Assembly (NCBI GenBank): GCA_937890835.1
Contig: CALADF010000032.1
Span: 1 to 42,013, forward strand
Length of the DNA stretch: 42,013 nt
Direction: 5' to 3'
DNA from: an uncultured bacterium
GTDB taxonomy: Bacteria; Actinomycetota; Coriobacteriia; Coriobacteriales; Eggerthellaceae
The number at the start of each line of letters is the position of its first letter. Position 1 is the first letter of the stretch. The notes below the pieces were generated by a model, which did no database searches, was not told the DNA's origin, and worked only from the letters and a program-made list of their open reading frames with translations. Below are positions 1-8,479 of this stretch, one piece after another. The position numbers were made by a program, and so were the translations under genes.

Positions 1-150
1 AAAGGCAGGCACGAGCTGAAATACCTATACGAAGTGGCAGGTGCTGCGGGTAGGTGCGTGCGAAGCGGGGTGACGGGTGAGCGCAGGCACGAGCGCACGG
101 GCGGCGGTGGCCCGCGAGGAGCGGCGCACGATCGCCGGGATCGAATTCTC

Positions 151-1065
151 CTACTCGTCTTTCACGTCGAAGTTGAGGTTGAACCCGTCGGCCAAGCCGC
201 TCGGCGCGAGCAGCACGCCCTTGCCTTCGCGGGCGCCCTCGTAGGCCAGGTTCATGGCGCGTAGCTTGAGCGCCATAGGGTTCTTCTCGTACACGGTGGC
301 GGCTTCGACCAGCATGTCGGAGATGTCCTTCTCCACCTCGCTCAGCAAAACGCGCGCGTTGCGCTCGGACTGCGCTTGCGCCTCGCGGGAAAGCGCGTCT
401 TGAAGCTCTTCGGGCACGGTGATGTTGCGGATCTCCACGGACATGACTGAGATGCCCCAGTCCTCGCACTTCTCGCCGAGGAGCTTTTGCAAATCGACGT
501 CGATTTGCTTGCGTCGCGGGGAGAGCTCGGCCAAGTCGAGCTTGCCGATGGCGTCGCGCATGGCTGTTTGCGCCGACCAGAGCACCGCCTTGGGGTAGTT
601 CTCCACTTCCAGGCAGGCCTTCTGCGCATCCCATACCATCCAGAAAATAGCCGCGTCGATGTCGACGGGCACTAGGTCGCGGGTGAGCGCCGCCTCGGCG
701 GTGAAGGACATGATGCGTACACGTTGGTCGACGCACGCTGCCGCGTAGTCGGCGAAGGGGATGAGGAAGTACACGCCAGGACCCGCAATGCGGTGGAATC
801 GGCCGAAGCGGAGAATGACCACGTGCTCCCATTCGGCCGCGAGGCGAATGCTCGTCGACAGCGCGGCGCCTACCACCACGCCGACGATGACGCTGAAGGG
901 CCCGACGAGCGGATAGGTCAGCACGCCTGCGACGACGAGACCCGTACCGAACAGCCCGAGGGCGAGCAGGTAGACGCCCAGGCGCCCGGTTTCGCTCGAC
1001 TCGAGGCCCTCGATGGTCGCTTCCTTCTGAGGACCTTCGTTCGACCTGTTCTTGTTCTTGCCCAT
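151..1065 (-). CDS. SPFH/stomatin-family membrane protein (slipin)
   Basis: A 304-residue protein with two hydrophobic segments near residues 29-50 and 54-73, followed by an SPFH (band 7) domain at about 75-240. The junction EHVVILRFGRF and the stretch GPGVYFLIPFAD are typical of prokaryotic slipins. The family forms oligomeric scaffolds on the inner face of the membrane, usually in membrane quality control; no NfeD or protease partner is present here. The ATG is preceded by GGAAAGGG at about 8 bases. A GntR-family gene lies 37 bases upstream on the same strand, so the two are probably co-transcribed and co-regulated. The charged N-terminal 25 residues (GKNKNRSNEGPQK) form a cytoplasmic tail. 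The family call is firm; the role is inferred. Confidence 0.88.
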   Translation of the reverse strand: MGKNKNRSNEGPQKEATIEGLESSETGRLGVYLLALGLFGTGLVVAGVLTYPLVGPFSVIVGVVVGAALSTSIRLAAEWEHVVILRFGRFHRIAGPGVYFLIPFADYAAACVDQRVRIMSFTAEAALTRDLVPVDIDAAIFWMVWDAQKACLEVENYPKAVLWSAQTAMRDAIGKLDLAELSPRRKQIDVDLQKLLGEKCEDWGISVMSVEIRNITVPEELQDALSREAQAQSERNARVLLSEVEKDISDMLVEAATVYEKNPMALKLRAMNLAYEGAREGKGVLLAPSGLADGFNLNFDVKDE

Positions 1066-1102
1066 GAAGCTGCCCTTTCCAAGACGGGTTGTCTGCGCTG
1101 AA

Positions 1103-1510
1103 TCAGTCGTCGAGTTGCTGAATGCGGTACTGGACGATGTGCGGGATGTCTTCCTTCACGATGCCCAGCTCGAGGCACTGCCTGATGAAATCGTCGACGA
1201 ACACGTCGGTCGACGGATCGTCCGACGTGTCGCTGTCGCGGTAGCCGTCGTGCACGAACGTGCCCTTTCCGCGCAGGGAGATGATGTAGCCGTCGCGCTC
1301 GATATCGCGATAGACCTTCCCGACGGTGTTGTAATTTATGCCCAGGGCGACGGCGAGTTCGCGCACCGTGGGGATCTTGTCGCCCGTTTCGTAGTATCCC
1401 GACGTGATGAGGTAGATGAGCCGGTTGCGCAGCTGGAGCCAGATGGGTATGCCGCAGTCCTTGTCTACGGTGAACAATTGCTCGGTGCTTTGGGCGGGGC
1501 TTGTTCTCAT
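1103..1510 (-). CDS. GntR-family regulator, YtrA/YhcF type
   Basis: A 135-residue protein with a GntR winged helix at residues 21-88 (IPIWLQLRNRLIYLI, then DKIPTVRELA, INYNTVGKVYRDIE and GKGTFV). Only about 45 residues follow, so there is no FadR, HutC or MocR effector domain; this length is typical of the YtrA subgroup, which usually represses neighbouring membrane or ABC genes. It lies directly upstream of the SPFH gene. A 13-bp perfect palindrome 35 bases before its start fits an autoregulatory operator. The ATG has only a weak ribosome site, AAGGAAG about 20 bases upstream, so a later start is possible. The ligand is unknown. Confidence 0.88.
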   Translation of the reverse strand: MRTSPAQSTEQLFTVDKDCGIPIWLQLRNRLIYLITSGYYETGDKIPTVRELAVALGINYNTVGKVYRDIERDGYIISLRGKGTFVHDGYRDSDTSDDPSTDVFVDDFIRQCLELGIVKEDIPHIVQYRIQQLDD

Positions 1511-1544
1511 GGCTTCAGTCGCAGTTCTTCCTTTTATCGGGTGT

Positions 1545-1557
1545 GTCTATATTAGAC
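1545..1557. promoter_or_regulatory. Palindromic operator upstream of the GntR-SPFH operon
   Basis: GTCTATATTAGAC is a perfect inverted repeat (GTCTA-N3-TAGAC) in an otherwise GC-rich stretch, 35 bases upstream of the GntR start. YtrA-type regulators bind short palindromes of this kind in their own promoter. The match to this regulator is inferred from position. Confidence 0.5.
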
Positions 1558-1630
1558 GATATGGGCCGCCAGCGCTTGCCGAAAGCGACGTCTACAGGGG
1601 TTGTGCGTAAGGGGGGCTGTCGCTGATAGG

Positions 1631-1760
1631 GCGGGATGCGGGCGCTGCGGGATGCGGGCGCTGCGGTGCGGGCGTGACAGAACGCGGGCGCGGTGGTGCG
1701 GGCGCGGTAGTGCGGGCGTGATGGAACGCGGGCGAGGCGGGGCATCGGCGAGGCGGGGCG
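1631..1760. repeat. Degenerate GC-rich tandem repeat (GCGGGCG core)
   Basis: The core GCGGGCG recurs about seven times with 12-25 base spacing. A 16-base unit, GGGATGCGGGCGCTGC, occurs twice in a row, and a 25-base unit (starting GTGCGGGCGTGA) recurs with two mismatches. This fills most of the gap of about 330 bases between the GntR gene and the end of rarD. I see no gene in it. Confidence 0.6.
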
Positions 1761-1841
1761 CCGACAAGCGCCGAGCGCGTTGACGAGCGGCGTGTCGGCG
1801 GGCGCTTCCCCTCGTCGACACGCCGTCCGAAGATCTCGCGC

Positions 1842-2795
1842 TTAGCCGTTGGTTTTTCGCGCAGCGATCTTGAAGTTGCGCACGCTCTCGATGCCGACGC
1901 CCGCGAGCCCGATCCACACCAGTCCGAAGCAGATGGCGTGCGCGAGGGTGAACGCCTCGCCGAACAGAAAGACCGCGACGAGCATGGAGATGGTGGGGCT
2001 TAAGTACTGCATGAACCCGAGGATGACGAACGGGACGTCGTTGGCGGCCGCCGAGTACAGCAGAAGCGGGGCGACGGTGAGGGCGCCGGCTATCACGAGC
2101 AGGATGCAGGTGAGCGTTCCGTCGCTCACCGCGAGCGCGTCGTAAGACGGCGGCGTAGCGTTCCAAATGGCGGGGAAGGCGCTGGCGAGGGCGAAAAACG
2201 CCAGTCCGAGCACGCCGGTAATGAGGGACTCGAACGTCATGCCGCGCAGTGCGTCGAAACCGCCCTTCTTCTTGATGGCGGCGTACACCGAAAACGTCAG
2301 GGCGAGAGCGCAGGAGATCCAGATCATGCCGCCTTGGATGATCACGTACGAGGCGACTCCCGTGCACGCCAGCCCGAGGGCGATCTTCTGCATGACGGTC
2401 ATGCGCTCGCCGAACAGAAACACGCCGAACAACACCGTGAACAGGGGGCAGAGGTAATAACCGAAGCTCGCCTCGAGGAGGTAGCCGCTGTTCGTGGCCC
2501 AAATGTAGACGCCCCAGTTCAGCGAGATGATGCACCCTGATGCGAGGAAGGTGCGGATGGCGCGTGGATCGCGCAAGAGGTTGCCCGCGCGCATGCGCTT
2601 GACGAAAGCCGCGAGCGCGAGCATGAGAACGCCCGAGAAGATCATGCGGGCGTCGAGGACGAGCAGGGCGGACACGCCCGAGAGCAGCTTCCAGTAGATA
2701 GGCATGAAGCCCCAGATCATCTGACATCCGATGATTTCAAGGACGCCTTTTCCCAGAGGGGACGGGGCTGCGTCGGCGTGTGCGATGGTGCTCAA
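1842..2795 (-). CDS. rarD: RarD-type EamA permease
   Basis: A 317-residue protein with about ten membrane segments, matching the EamA/DMT family and specifically RarD. The N-terminal stretch GCQMIWGFMPIYWKLL and NWGVYIWATNSGYLLEAS are RarD signatures. RarD proteins are inner-membrane transporters named from a chloramphenicol-sensitivity phenotype; the substrate is unknown. The start is a TTG preceded by AGGAAAGAGAAG; no nearer ATG keeps the first helix whole. It stands alone, 189 bases downstream of the histidine kinase on the same strand. Confidence 0.85.
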   Translation of the reverse strand: MSTIAHADAAPSPLGKGVLEIIGCQMIWGFMPIYWKLLSGVSALLVLDARMIFSGVLMLALAAFVKRMRAGNLLRDPRAIRTFLASGCIISLNWGVYIWATNSGYLLEASFGYYLCPLFTVLFGVFLFGERMTVMQKIALGLACTGVASYVIIQGGMIWISCALALTFSVYAAIKKKGGFDALRGMTFESLITGVLGLAFFALASAFPAIWNATPPSYDALAVSDGTLTCILLVIAGALTVAPLLLYSAAANDVPFVILGFMQYLSPTISMLVAVFLFGEAFTLAHAICFGLVWIGLAGVGIESVRNFKIAARKTNG

Positions 2796-2984
2796 GGTGC
2801 TTCTCTTTCCTGGTTGCGACGGAAGGCGGACGATGTGCTCGGCGCGCGGTGCGCTTCCCGGCGTGCGCCTCGTCGAGGCAAAATCGGGCGCGCGTTTTGC
2901 TGCGATGCGGCTGCCGACGGGGCTGCGTCGGCGTGGGACGACCGCTCATTCTAGCAGTATCAGGTCCGGGCGCATGCCCGCGTG

Positions 2985-4233
2985 TCAGCCTTCCGTGGTC
3001 AACGGTATGGTGACGCGAAACGCGGTGACCTCGTCGGGGGTGCTGCTCGCGGTGATGTTCCCGCCGTGTTCGCGGGCAACCTCGCGCGCGATGGCCAAGC
3101 CGAGTCCGAACCCGCCGGCATCGCCGCTGCGCGCCTTGTCGGCGCGGTAGAAGCGGTCGAAGACGTGCGGGGAGGTTCTCTTTCGCGATGAAGCTTCCGT
3201 CGTTGACGACGCGGAACGTGGCCTCGCGTTCGCTCGCACTCAGCGTCACGCGCACGCTCGAGCCCGCGCGTGCGTATTTGCACGCGTTGTCGAGCAGCGT
3301 CGATACCAGGCGTTCGAGGCGTTTCTCCAACCCCTTCACGCGGACGTTCCCCTCGACTTCGCAATCCAGCTCGACGTTGCGCTCGAACGCGACCGATTCG
3401 AACTGAAGCGCGAGGTTCTCGACGAGGTCGCTCGGGTCGACGACGGAAAACGCGGTTTCGGCGGAGGCTCTGTCGTCGTCGGGGCGCGCGAGCTCGAGCA
3501 TGTCGTTCACCAGATCCTGCATGCGCAGCGCTTCCACCTGGGTGCTCTCCACCCATTGCCGTTGGTCGGCGATGGTGTCGCGCGGATGCGATCCGAGGAT
3601 GGCCGTGTTCGCCAAAATAACGGTCAGGGGCGTTTTAAGCTCGTGCGAGGCGTCGGCCACGAACTGCTTTTGCTGGTTCCACGCGTGCTCGACCGGCCTG
3701 AGGGTCCATCGTGAGAAGAATATGCTGATGAGGAAAAACGCCGCGAGCGCCACGACCCCGACGAGTAGAAGCGTCGCCGCGAGCCCTTGCCACGAGGACA
3801 CGGCGCCTTCATCCGCGAAGGCGACGAGGGTTCCCTCGGGGGTGCTTCGCTTGGCGAAGTAGAGGCCCGCTTCCCCAAGATGTCCGGGTTCGGCTTCCGA
3901 GCTTGCCGCTTCTCGACAGGCGATCTCGATCACCGCCTCCGAGATGGTTGCGTTCGAGACGCCGGTTTGCGCGTAATCGCCGTCCTCGCCGATGCGATAC
4001 ACCGCTATCGGCAGGTGCGCGGGCTCCTCGTCGGGATGCTTGCCGATGAGGGGCCTGCCTGCGGGCGACGCGTCCGCTTCGGAGCGATCGAGGGCAATCT
4101 CGAGTTCGTCGAGAACCTCGGACACGCTCGACTGGTGTTCGAGATGGCAGATGGCGCTGAACACCACGACGAGGACGAGCGTTGCGAGGGCCATGTTGAG
4201 GGCGATGAACTTGAATCGGAGCTTTTCGAGCAT
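2985..4233 (-). CDS. Sensor histidine kinase, frameshifted near the C-terminus
   Basis: A two-TM kinase: membrane helices at about residues 9-30 and 150-174, a periplasmic sensor segment between them, a HisKA box with His197 (FVADASHELKTPL), and an N box with Asn316 (LLDNACKYA). After NDGSFIAKENLP the frame runs into arginine- and proline-rich nonsense, while the next frame continues with HVFDRFYRADKA, GFGLGLAIA and a normal end TIPLTTEG. Removing one base from the four-base G run at 3169-3172 restores LPHVFDRFYR. The intact protein would be about 415 residues. As written, the ATP-lid and G2 box are lost. It follows the response regulator by 40 bases; the ATG has AAGGA at 7 bases. This is either a real mutation or a sequencing error. 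Confidence 0.85.
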
Positions 4234-4273
4234 GCGGAGATCCTTGGTCGCGAGCTGCGTTGCGGGCCGTCGC

Positions 4274-4990
4274 TTATTCGGTCAGGCGATATCCTGCCAT
4301 GCGGATGGTTTCTATTTTGAGTCCCGATCCGACGTGGGCGAGCTTTTTGCGCAGAAACGACACGTACGCTTCGACGTTGTTGTCGCCTGCGGATGAGTCG
4401 ATGCCCCACGCTTTCGCGATGAGGGTCTCCTTCGAGAGCGTCACGCCGAGGTTGCTCATGAAGATGCGTGCGATGGTGAACTCCTTGTAACTGAGCTTGA
4501 TCGATCTGCCCGCGCAGGATAGCTCGTAGCTTTCCAGATCGAGGGTCAAGTCACCCGCCGTGAGCTTCTCGAACACCACGTCCCCCTGGCGGCGGGTCAG
4601 GGCCCGAAGGTGCGCCATCAGCTCGGCGGGGGAGAAGGGCTTGGTCATGTAGTCGTCGGCCCCCGAGTCGTAGCCGGTTATCTTGTCGGAGGTGGCTCCG
4701 CGCGCTGTGAGCAGCAGGATGGGCGTGCTCAGGTTGGCGCGTCGCAGCTCGGAGGTTATGGCGAACCCGTCTTTGCGCGGAAGCATGACATCGAGGATGA
4801 TGACGTCGTATTGTCCTGTGAGCGCGTAATCGACGGCTTCCTCCCCGTTGTGGACGAGATCGGCGTCGTATCCGTTGTCCTCGAGGATGCGCGCGAGCGC
4901 TGCGGCAAGGGGTCGATCATCTTCTGCGATCAGTATGTTCGTGGGCCTCCTCGATATCGATTGCGGATCTTGGACTCTCACGGTTCCCAT
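4274..4990 (-). CDS. OmpR/PhoB-family response regulator
   Basis: A receiver domain (acidic pair IAEDD, phospho-acceptor Asp67 in VIILDVMLP, LLLTARG, KPFSPAEL) is followed by an OmpR-type winged helix (SYKEFTIARIF, GDNNVEAYVSFLRKKL, ETIRMAGYRLTE). It pairs with the kinase 40 bases downstream. The start is doubtful. The ATG used here (4990) has no ribosome site and overlaps a likely -10 element. A perfect AGGAGG lies inside the reading frame just before the receiver core, followed by CCCACGAACATACTG, where the expected Met of a 'MNILIAEDD' start reads ACG. Translation may therefore begin at a non-standard codon near 4930. It probably controls itself and the divergent operon. Confidence 0.88.
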   Translation of the reverse strand: MGTVRVQDPQSISRRPTNILIAEDDRPLAAALARILEDNGYDADLVHNGEEAVDYALTGQYDVIILDVMLPRKDGFAITSELRRANLSTPILLLTARGATSDKITGYDSGADDYMTKPFSPAELMAHLRALTRRQGDVVFEKLTAGDLTLDLESYELSCAGRSIKLSYKEFTIARIFMSNLGVTLSKETLIAKAWGIDSSAGDNNVEAYVSFLRKKLAHVGSGLKIETIRMAGYRLTE

Positions 4991-5002
4991 TGCACCCACG
5001 GT

Positions 5003-5071
5003 TCTGAAAAACACCTGAAAGTCGGTCGGCTTCGGACGTTTCAGGTTCTTTTCAGGAACGGGCTCTATGAT
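5003..5071. promoter_or_regulatory. Symmetric four-half-site operator with divergent promoters
   Basis: Two CTGAAA half-sites (5004-5009 and 5015-5020) and two TTTCAG half-sites (5039-5044 and 5050-5055) form two direct repeats of 11-bp period, facing opposite ways. Direct repeats of 11 bp are the usual layout of OmpR/PhoB-family sites. Nine bases after the right pair lies TATGAT (5066-5071), a -10 element for the rightward operon. At the mirrored place on the left lies TGCAAT (minus strand, about 4989-4994) for the regulator itself. The rest of the 393-base gap to 5383 shows no gene. Confidence 0.6.
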
Positions 5072-5383
5072 GCTTTTCGGTGTTTCCCGACACCGGCGGC
5101 GCGCGAATGGGCTGAAGCGATCCCCGCGCGCCGCATCCCCCCCCCAGACGTTTCCGACGAAACGGGTTCTTCGGGCTCTCACACGTTTACATCCATCAAA
5201 TGCAAAGTGCCAGCTGGGCGCAGTCGGCGAGCGCCGGGAGGCGCGTTGCTCGGTGGCCGCCAAGTTCGAGAAGACGCGGCGGCCGACGTCATCCTCCGTG
5301 GGTGCGTCCCGATCGACGTGACCGCTCTTTTCGGCTTGCTCGTCGCTCGCCTTGGAAGCTCGGTGCGATGACAGGAGGTCGTC

Positions 5384-5604
5384 ATGGCGGCATGCGACAA
5401 CGTGTTTCAGAGGACGGAGAAGAAATATCGAATAAGCGCGGGGCAGCGCGCGCAGATCCAAAACCTGCTGAGTTCGCGCCTTTGCCCCTCGAGCTTGCCG
5501 AGGCGCTCGCTCAAATGCGGGTCTACCCGCGCTCGTTTTCCAAATGCGGAGCTGCTTGGGCTCTTTTATCCCAGTCGACGTTGAAAGGCGGTCGTTGTGC
5601 TTGA
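5384..5604 (+). pseudogene. VTC-domain polyphosphate polymerase relic (internal deletion)
   Basis: The ATG has an excellent ribosome site (AGGAGGT, 4 bases) and the first 30 residues, MAACDNVFQRTEKKYRISAG and on, are the normal start of bacterial VTC-domain proteins. The same frame soon becomes unrelated sequence and stops at 5584. The next frame, from about 5485, reads ELAEALAQMRVYPRSFSKCG and on to a stop at 5604, matching the normal VTC C-terminus (SFSKYG). So both ends survive and the middle, about 170 residues of a usual 230-250 with the catalytic tunnel, is deleted together with a frame change. The retained stop still overlaps the start of the DUF4956 gene. VTC, DUF4956 and a carbohydrate-binding/CotH-like protein commonly form one operon in Gram-positives, which supports the identification. 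Confidence 0.75.
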
Positions 5605-6292
5605 TATCACGTTCTCTTCGATCTTCGGAGCGGCGGATTCGCTCGTCTCGAGCGTCTCTACCGCGAGCTTCCTTCTGTGTTGTCTGACCTCGATCGTGCT
5701 CGGCGTGCTGTGCGCTGCCGTTTACATGTTCAAGCACGATCACTCCAAGAACTTCGTCGTGACGCTTGCGTTGCTGCCGCTCATCGTGCAGATGGTCATC
5801 ACCTTGGTCAATGGAAACTTGGGCGCGGGCATCGCCGTCATGGGCGTGTTCAACCTCGTGCGCTTCCGCTCTATCCCCGGTTCGGCGAAAGACATCGGCA
5901 GCGTGTTCTTGGCCATGGCCATCGGTCTGGCGACGGGCATGGGGTATATGGCCCTTGCCGTGGTGTTCGCCGTCATCGTTGCGGTGGTGAACGCCGTGTT
6001 CGTTTTAACGCCTTTTGACGACTCGCGCGAACAGGGCAAGGTTTTGCGCATCACCATCCCCGAGGACCTCGAATACGAAGGGGCTTTCGACGATATTCTC
6101 TCCCGCTACACGAAGAGCAGCGAGCTGGTCGAGGTGCAGACGACCAACCTCGGCTCGCTGTACCAGCTCGAGTACTGCGTGAGCATGCGCGAAGGCGGAC
6201 ACGAGAAGGAGATGATCGACGAGCTACGTTGTTTGAACGGCAATTTGAAGATATCGCTGGGAGCCGTGCCCCGGCTGCGCGAGTCTTTGTAG
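5597..6292 (+). CDS. DUF4956-family membrane protein
   Basis: A 231-residue protein with an N-terminal membrane part of four or five helices (residues 10-140) that includes the family hallmark GNLGAGIAVMGVFNLVRFRS, and a soluble C-terminal domain of about 90 residues. The start is GTG at 5597, overlapping the end of the VTC relic by eight bases, so the genes were translationally coupled. The family has no proven biochemical role; its regular partner is a VTC polyphosphate polymerase, which here is destroyed. Whether this membrane partner still has a use is unclear, but its own frame is intact. Confidence 0.82.
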   Translation: MLDITFSSIFGAADSLVSSVSTASFLLCCLTSIVLGVLCAAVYMFKHDHSKNFVVTLALLPLIVQMVITLVNGNLGAGIAVMGVFNLVRFRSIPGSAKDIGSVFLAMAIGLATGMGYMALAVVFAVIVAVVNAVFVLTPFDDSREQGKVLRITIPEDLEYEGAFDDILSRYTKSSELVEVQTTNLGSLYQLEYCVSMREGGHEKEMIDELRCLNGNLKISLGAVPRLRESL

Positions 6293-6307
6293 GGAAGAGG
6301 TGCGAAC

Positions 6308-8227
6308 ATGGTGAGAAACATAAGGTTCGGCGGAGCTTCCGCCAGGTCGGGCGCTGCGGTTCGCGCCGGCCTTCGCGGCGCCGTTACGGCTGCTGTCTTG
6401 TGCGGGTTGTTGGCGCTTGGCGGTTGCAGCGCGGTGGGCGGCGAAGCTGCGACGGAGTCGTCGGCTGCGGAGGGTTCATCGGGGGAAAGCGCCGCCGACA
6501 CGTCGTCGACCGCCGTCGATGTGTCCGCGATGGACCTCGAGTTCACGGACCGCGACCTTGATGCGAGCTACGATGCGGCGAGCGCGACGAGCATAGCGCT
6601 GTCGGACGCTGCGTCGACGGTGACGGGCGCGGGTGCGAGCGTCGACGGCTCGACGGTCACCATATCCCAGGCGGGCGTGTACGTGCTGTCCGGCGCGCTT
6701 TCCGACGGGCGAATCGTCGTCGAGGCGACCGATCAGGACAAGATTCAGCTAGTGTTCGACGGTGTGTCGGTGCATAGCGGCGACGACCCCGCCGTGTACG
6801 TGAAACAGGCGAATAAGGTGTTCGTCACGCTGGCGGAGGGCACGAGCAACACGCTGAGCGATTCGGCGACGTACACCCTCGAGGAGGGAACTGACGAACC
6901 GAACGCCGCGTTGTTCTCCAAAGACGACCTGACCATCAACGGCACGGGGTCGCTCGAGGTCGCAGGCTCGTACGCGCATGCCGTCAACTCGAAGGACGAC
7001 CTGGTCATCACGGGCGGCACGTTGACGGTGACGGCGGTGGAAGACGGTCTGCGCGGGCGCGACTGCGTGAAGATCGCAGGCGGGACGTTCGACGTGACGG
7101 CGGGCGCCGATGCGATCAAGTCGAGCAACGACGAGGACGGCACGCGCGGGTTCGTGCTCATCGGGGACGGTTCCTTCTCCATAACCGCAGGCGATGACGC
7201 CGTCCATGCGGAATCGGCCCTGTTCGTCAACGGCGGGCAGGTCGAGGTTGCCTTGTGCGTGGAGGGTCTTGAGGCCGAGCAGATCTACATGAACGACGGC
7301 GACGTTTACGTGACGTCGAGCGATGATGCCGTTAACGCGGCAGCGCGTGGTTCTTCGACACCCGACGCTGTGGGTGCGGCAGGCGGCGGGGAGCCGGGCG
7401 ATGGTGCCGTCGGCGGCGAGATTCCCGAAGGCGGATTATCCCGTCCCGAGGGAGATCCGGGCGCGTCGGGCGGCGCTGCGGGCGATGGCGTTCCGGGCGA
7501 AGGCGGCGGGCAGGCTGCGCCGTCGGGTGATGGCGCAGCTTCGGTGGCTGACGCTCCGGCAGCAGCCGACGCCGCATCGGGTGCCCCGATATCAACCGGC
7601 GGTGCTGCGGCGGGCGGCTTTCCGACCGCGAGCTCGTCGAGCTCGTGTTTGATCCAGATAAACGGCGGCCGCTTGGTGCTCGATGCGGGCGGTGACGGTC
7701 TCGATTCAAATGGTTCCATCGAGATCACAGGAGGCGTCGTGTTGGTGCAAGGTCCTTCGTCGGATGACGACGCCGCGCTCGATTACGAGACGACGGCTGA
7801 AATATCGGGCGGGACCGTGGTCATGGTGGGGTCGGCGGGCATGGCTGAAGGGTTCAGCGGAGGAGCCCAGGCGTCGGTATCCGGGAACGTCTCGGGGTCG
7901 GCGGGCGATACCGCGTGCGTGACCGATTCCGACGGCAACGTGCTGGCGTCGTTCACGGCGAAGCGCGCGTTTCAGTGGGCGCTTCTTTCGGGCGCGGGCA
8001 TGACCGAGGGCGATACGTTCAAGGTCGTGGTCGGCGGCACGGTGGCCAACGCCGACGCCGACGGGTTCGCCGCGTCGGGCACGGTGTCGGGAGGAACCTC
8101 GACCGAGGTCACGGCGGCGGTGGCGTCCTCCTCCGGGTTCGCGGGCGCTGGCGGCGGCGCCTCTGCCGGTGGTGGAACCTCTGCCGGCAACCCGGGCGCC
8201 CAGGGTCAGGCTCCGATGCACGGCTAG
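6308..8227 (+). CDS. Secreted carbohydrate-binding-domain lipoprotein (DUF4353-like)
   Basis: A 639-residue protein. The N-terminus is a lipoprotein signal: basic residues, a hydrophobic stretch and a lipobox LGGC with Cys40. Next come short beta-rich repeats of the kind DDLTINGTGSLEVAG, DDLVITGGTLTVTAVEDGLR and CVKIAGGTFDVTAGADAIK (about residues 85-345), typical of carbohydrate-binding-domain proteins with a beta-helix fold. Residues about 345-440 are a Gly/Ala/Pro/Ser-rich linker without clear structure, then the repeats resume (GGRLVLDAGGDGLDSNG). It ends in a Gly/Ala-rich tail. It lies 15 bases after the DUF4956 gene and is the third member of that operon. It is probably displayed on the cell surface; the ligand is unknown. 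Confidence 0.8.
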   Translation: MVRNIRFGGASARSGAAVRAGLRGAVTAAVLCGLLALGGCSAVGGEAATESSAAEGSSGESAADTSSTAVDVSAMDLEFTDRDLDASYDAASATSIALSDAASTVTGAGASVDGSTVTISQAGVYVLSGALSDGRIVVEATDQDKIQLVFDGVSVHSGDDPAVYVKQANKVFVTLAEGTSNTLSDSATYTLEEGTDEPNAALFSKDDLTINGTGSLEVAGSYAHAVNSKDDLVITGGTLTVTAVEDGLRGRDCVKIAGGTFDVTAGADAIKSSNDEDGTRGFVLIGDGSFSITAGDDAVHAESALFVNGGQVEVALCVEGLEAEQIYMNDGDVYVTSSDDAVNAAARGSSTPDAVGAAGGGEPGDGAVGGEIPEGGLSRPEGDPGASGGAAGDGVPGEGGGQAAPSGDGAASVADAPAAADAASGAPISTGGAAAGGFPTASSSSSCLIQINGGRLVLDAGGDGLDSNGSIEITGGVVLVQGPSSDDDAALDYETTAEISGGTVVMVGSAGMAEGFSGGAQASVSGNVSGSAGDTACVTDSDGNVLASFTAKRAFQWALLSGAGMTEGDTFKVVVGGTVANADADGFAASGTVSGGTSTEVTAAVASSSGFAGAGGGASAGGGTSAGNPGAQGQAPMHG

Positions 8228-8403
8228 CTTAGCTTGGCGTTTTGCAGTCCGCCTGCAACGCCCCGCACCCGCCTGCACCCCGCAGCCGCCCGCCTGCCGC
8301 GTCTTCTCTCCGCGGCCGCGCGTTCGCCCCGCCCCCCGCGTGGCGTTTGCGTGGTGAAGCGCGCCTCCTCCCGCAGGTTCCCTGTCGCTTTAGCCGATTA
8401 GAG

Positions 8404-8409
8404 TACAAT
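8404..8409 (+). promoter_or_regulatory. Likely -10 element of the cimA operon
   Basis: TACAAT stands 70 bases before the cimA start in the AT-richest part of the 252-base gap. No good -35 hexamer is visible 16-18 bases upstream, so this is a tentative call. The rest of the gap (8228-8380) is C-rich and shows nothing recognisable. Confidence 0.4.
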
Positions 8410-8479
8410 GGGCGAAGCTTCGCTGCCGGCAGGGCGGCGAACTCGTTGGAGTTAAACCGACTCGAAAGAGGCGCAGGAG

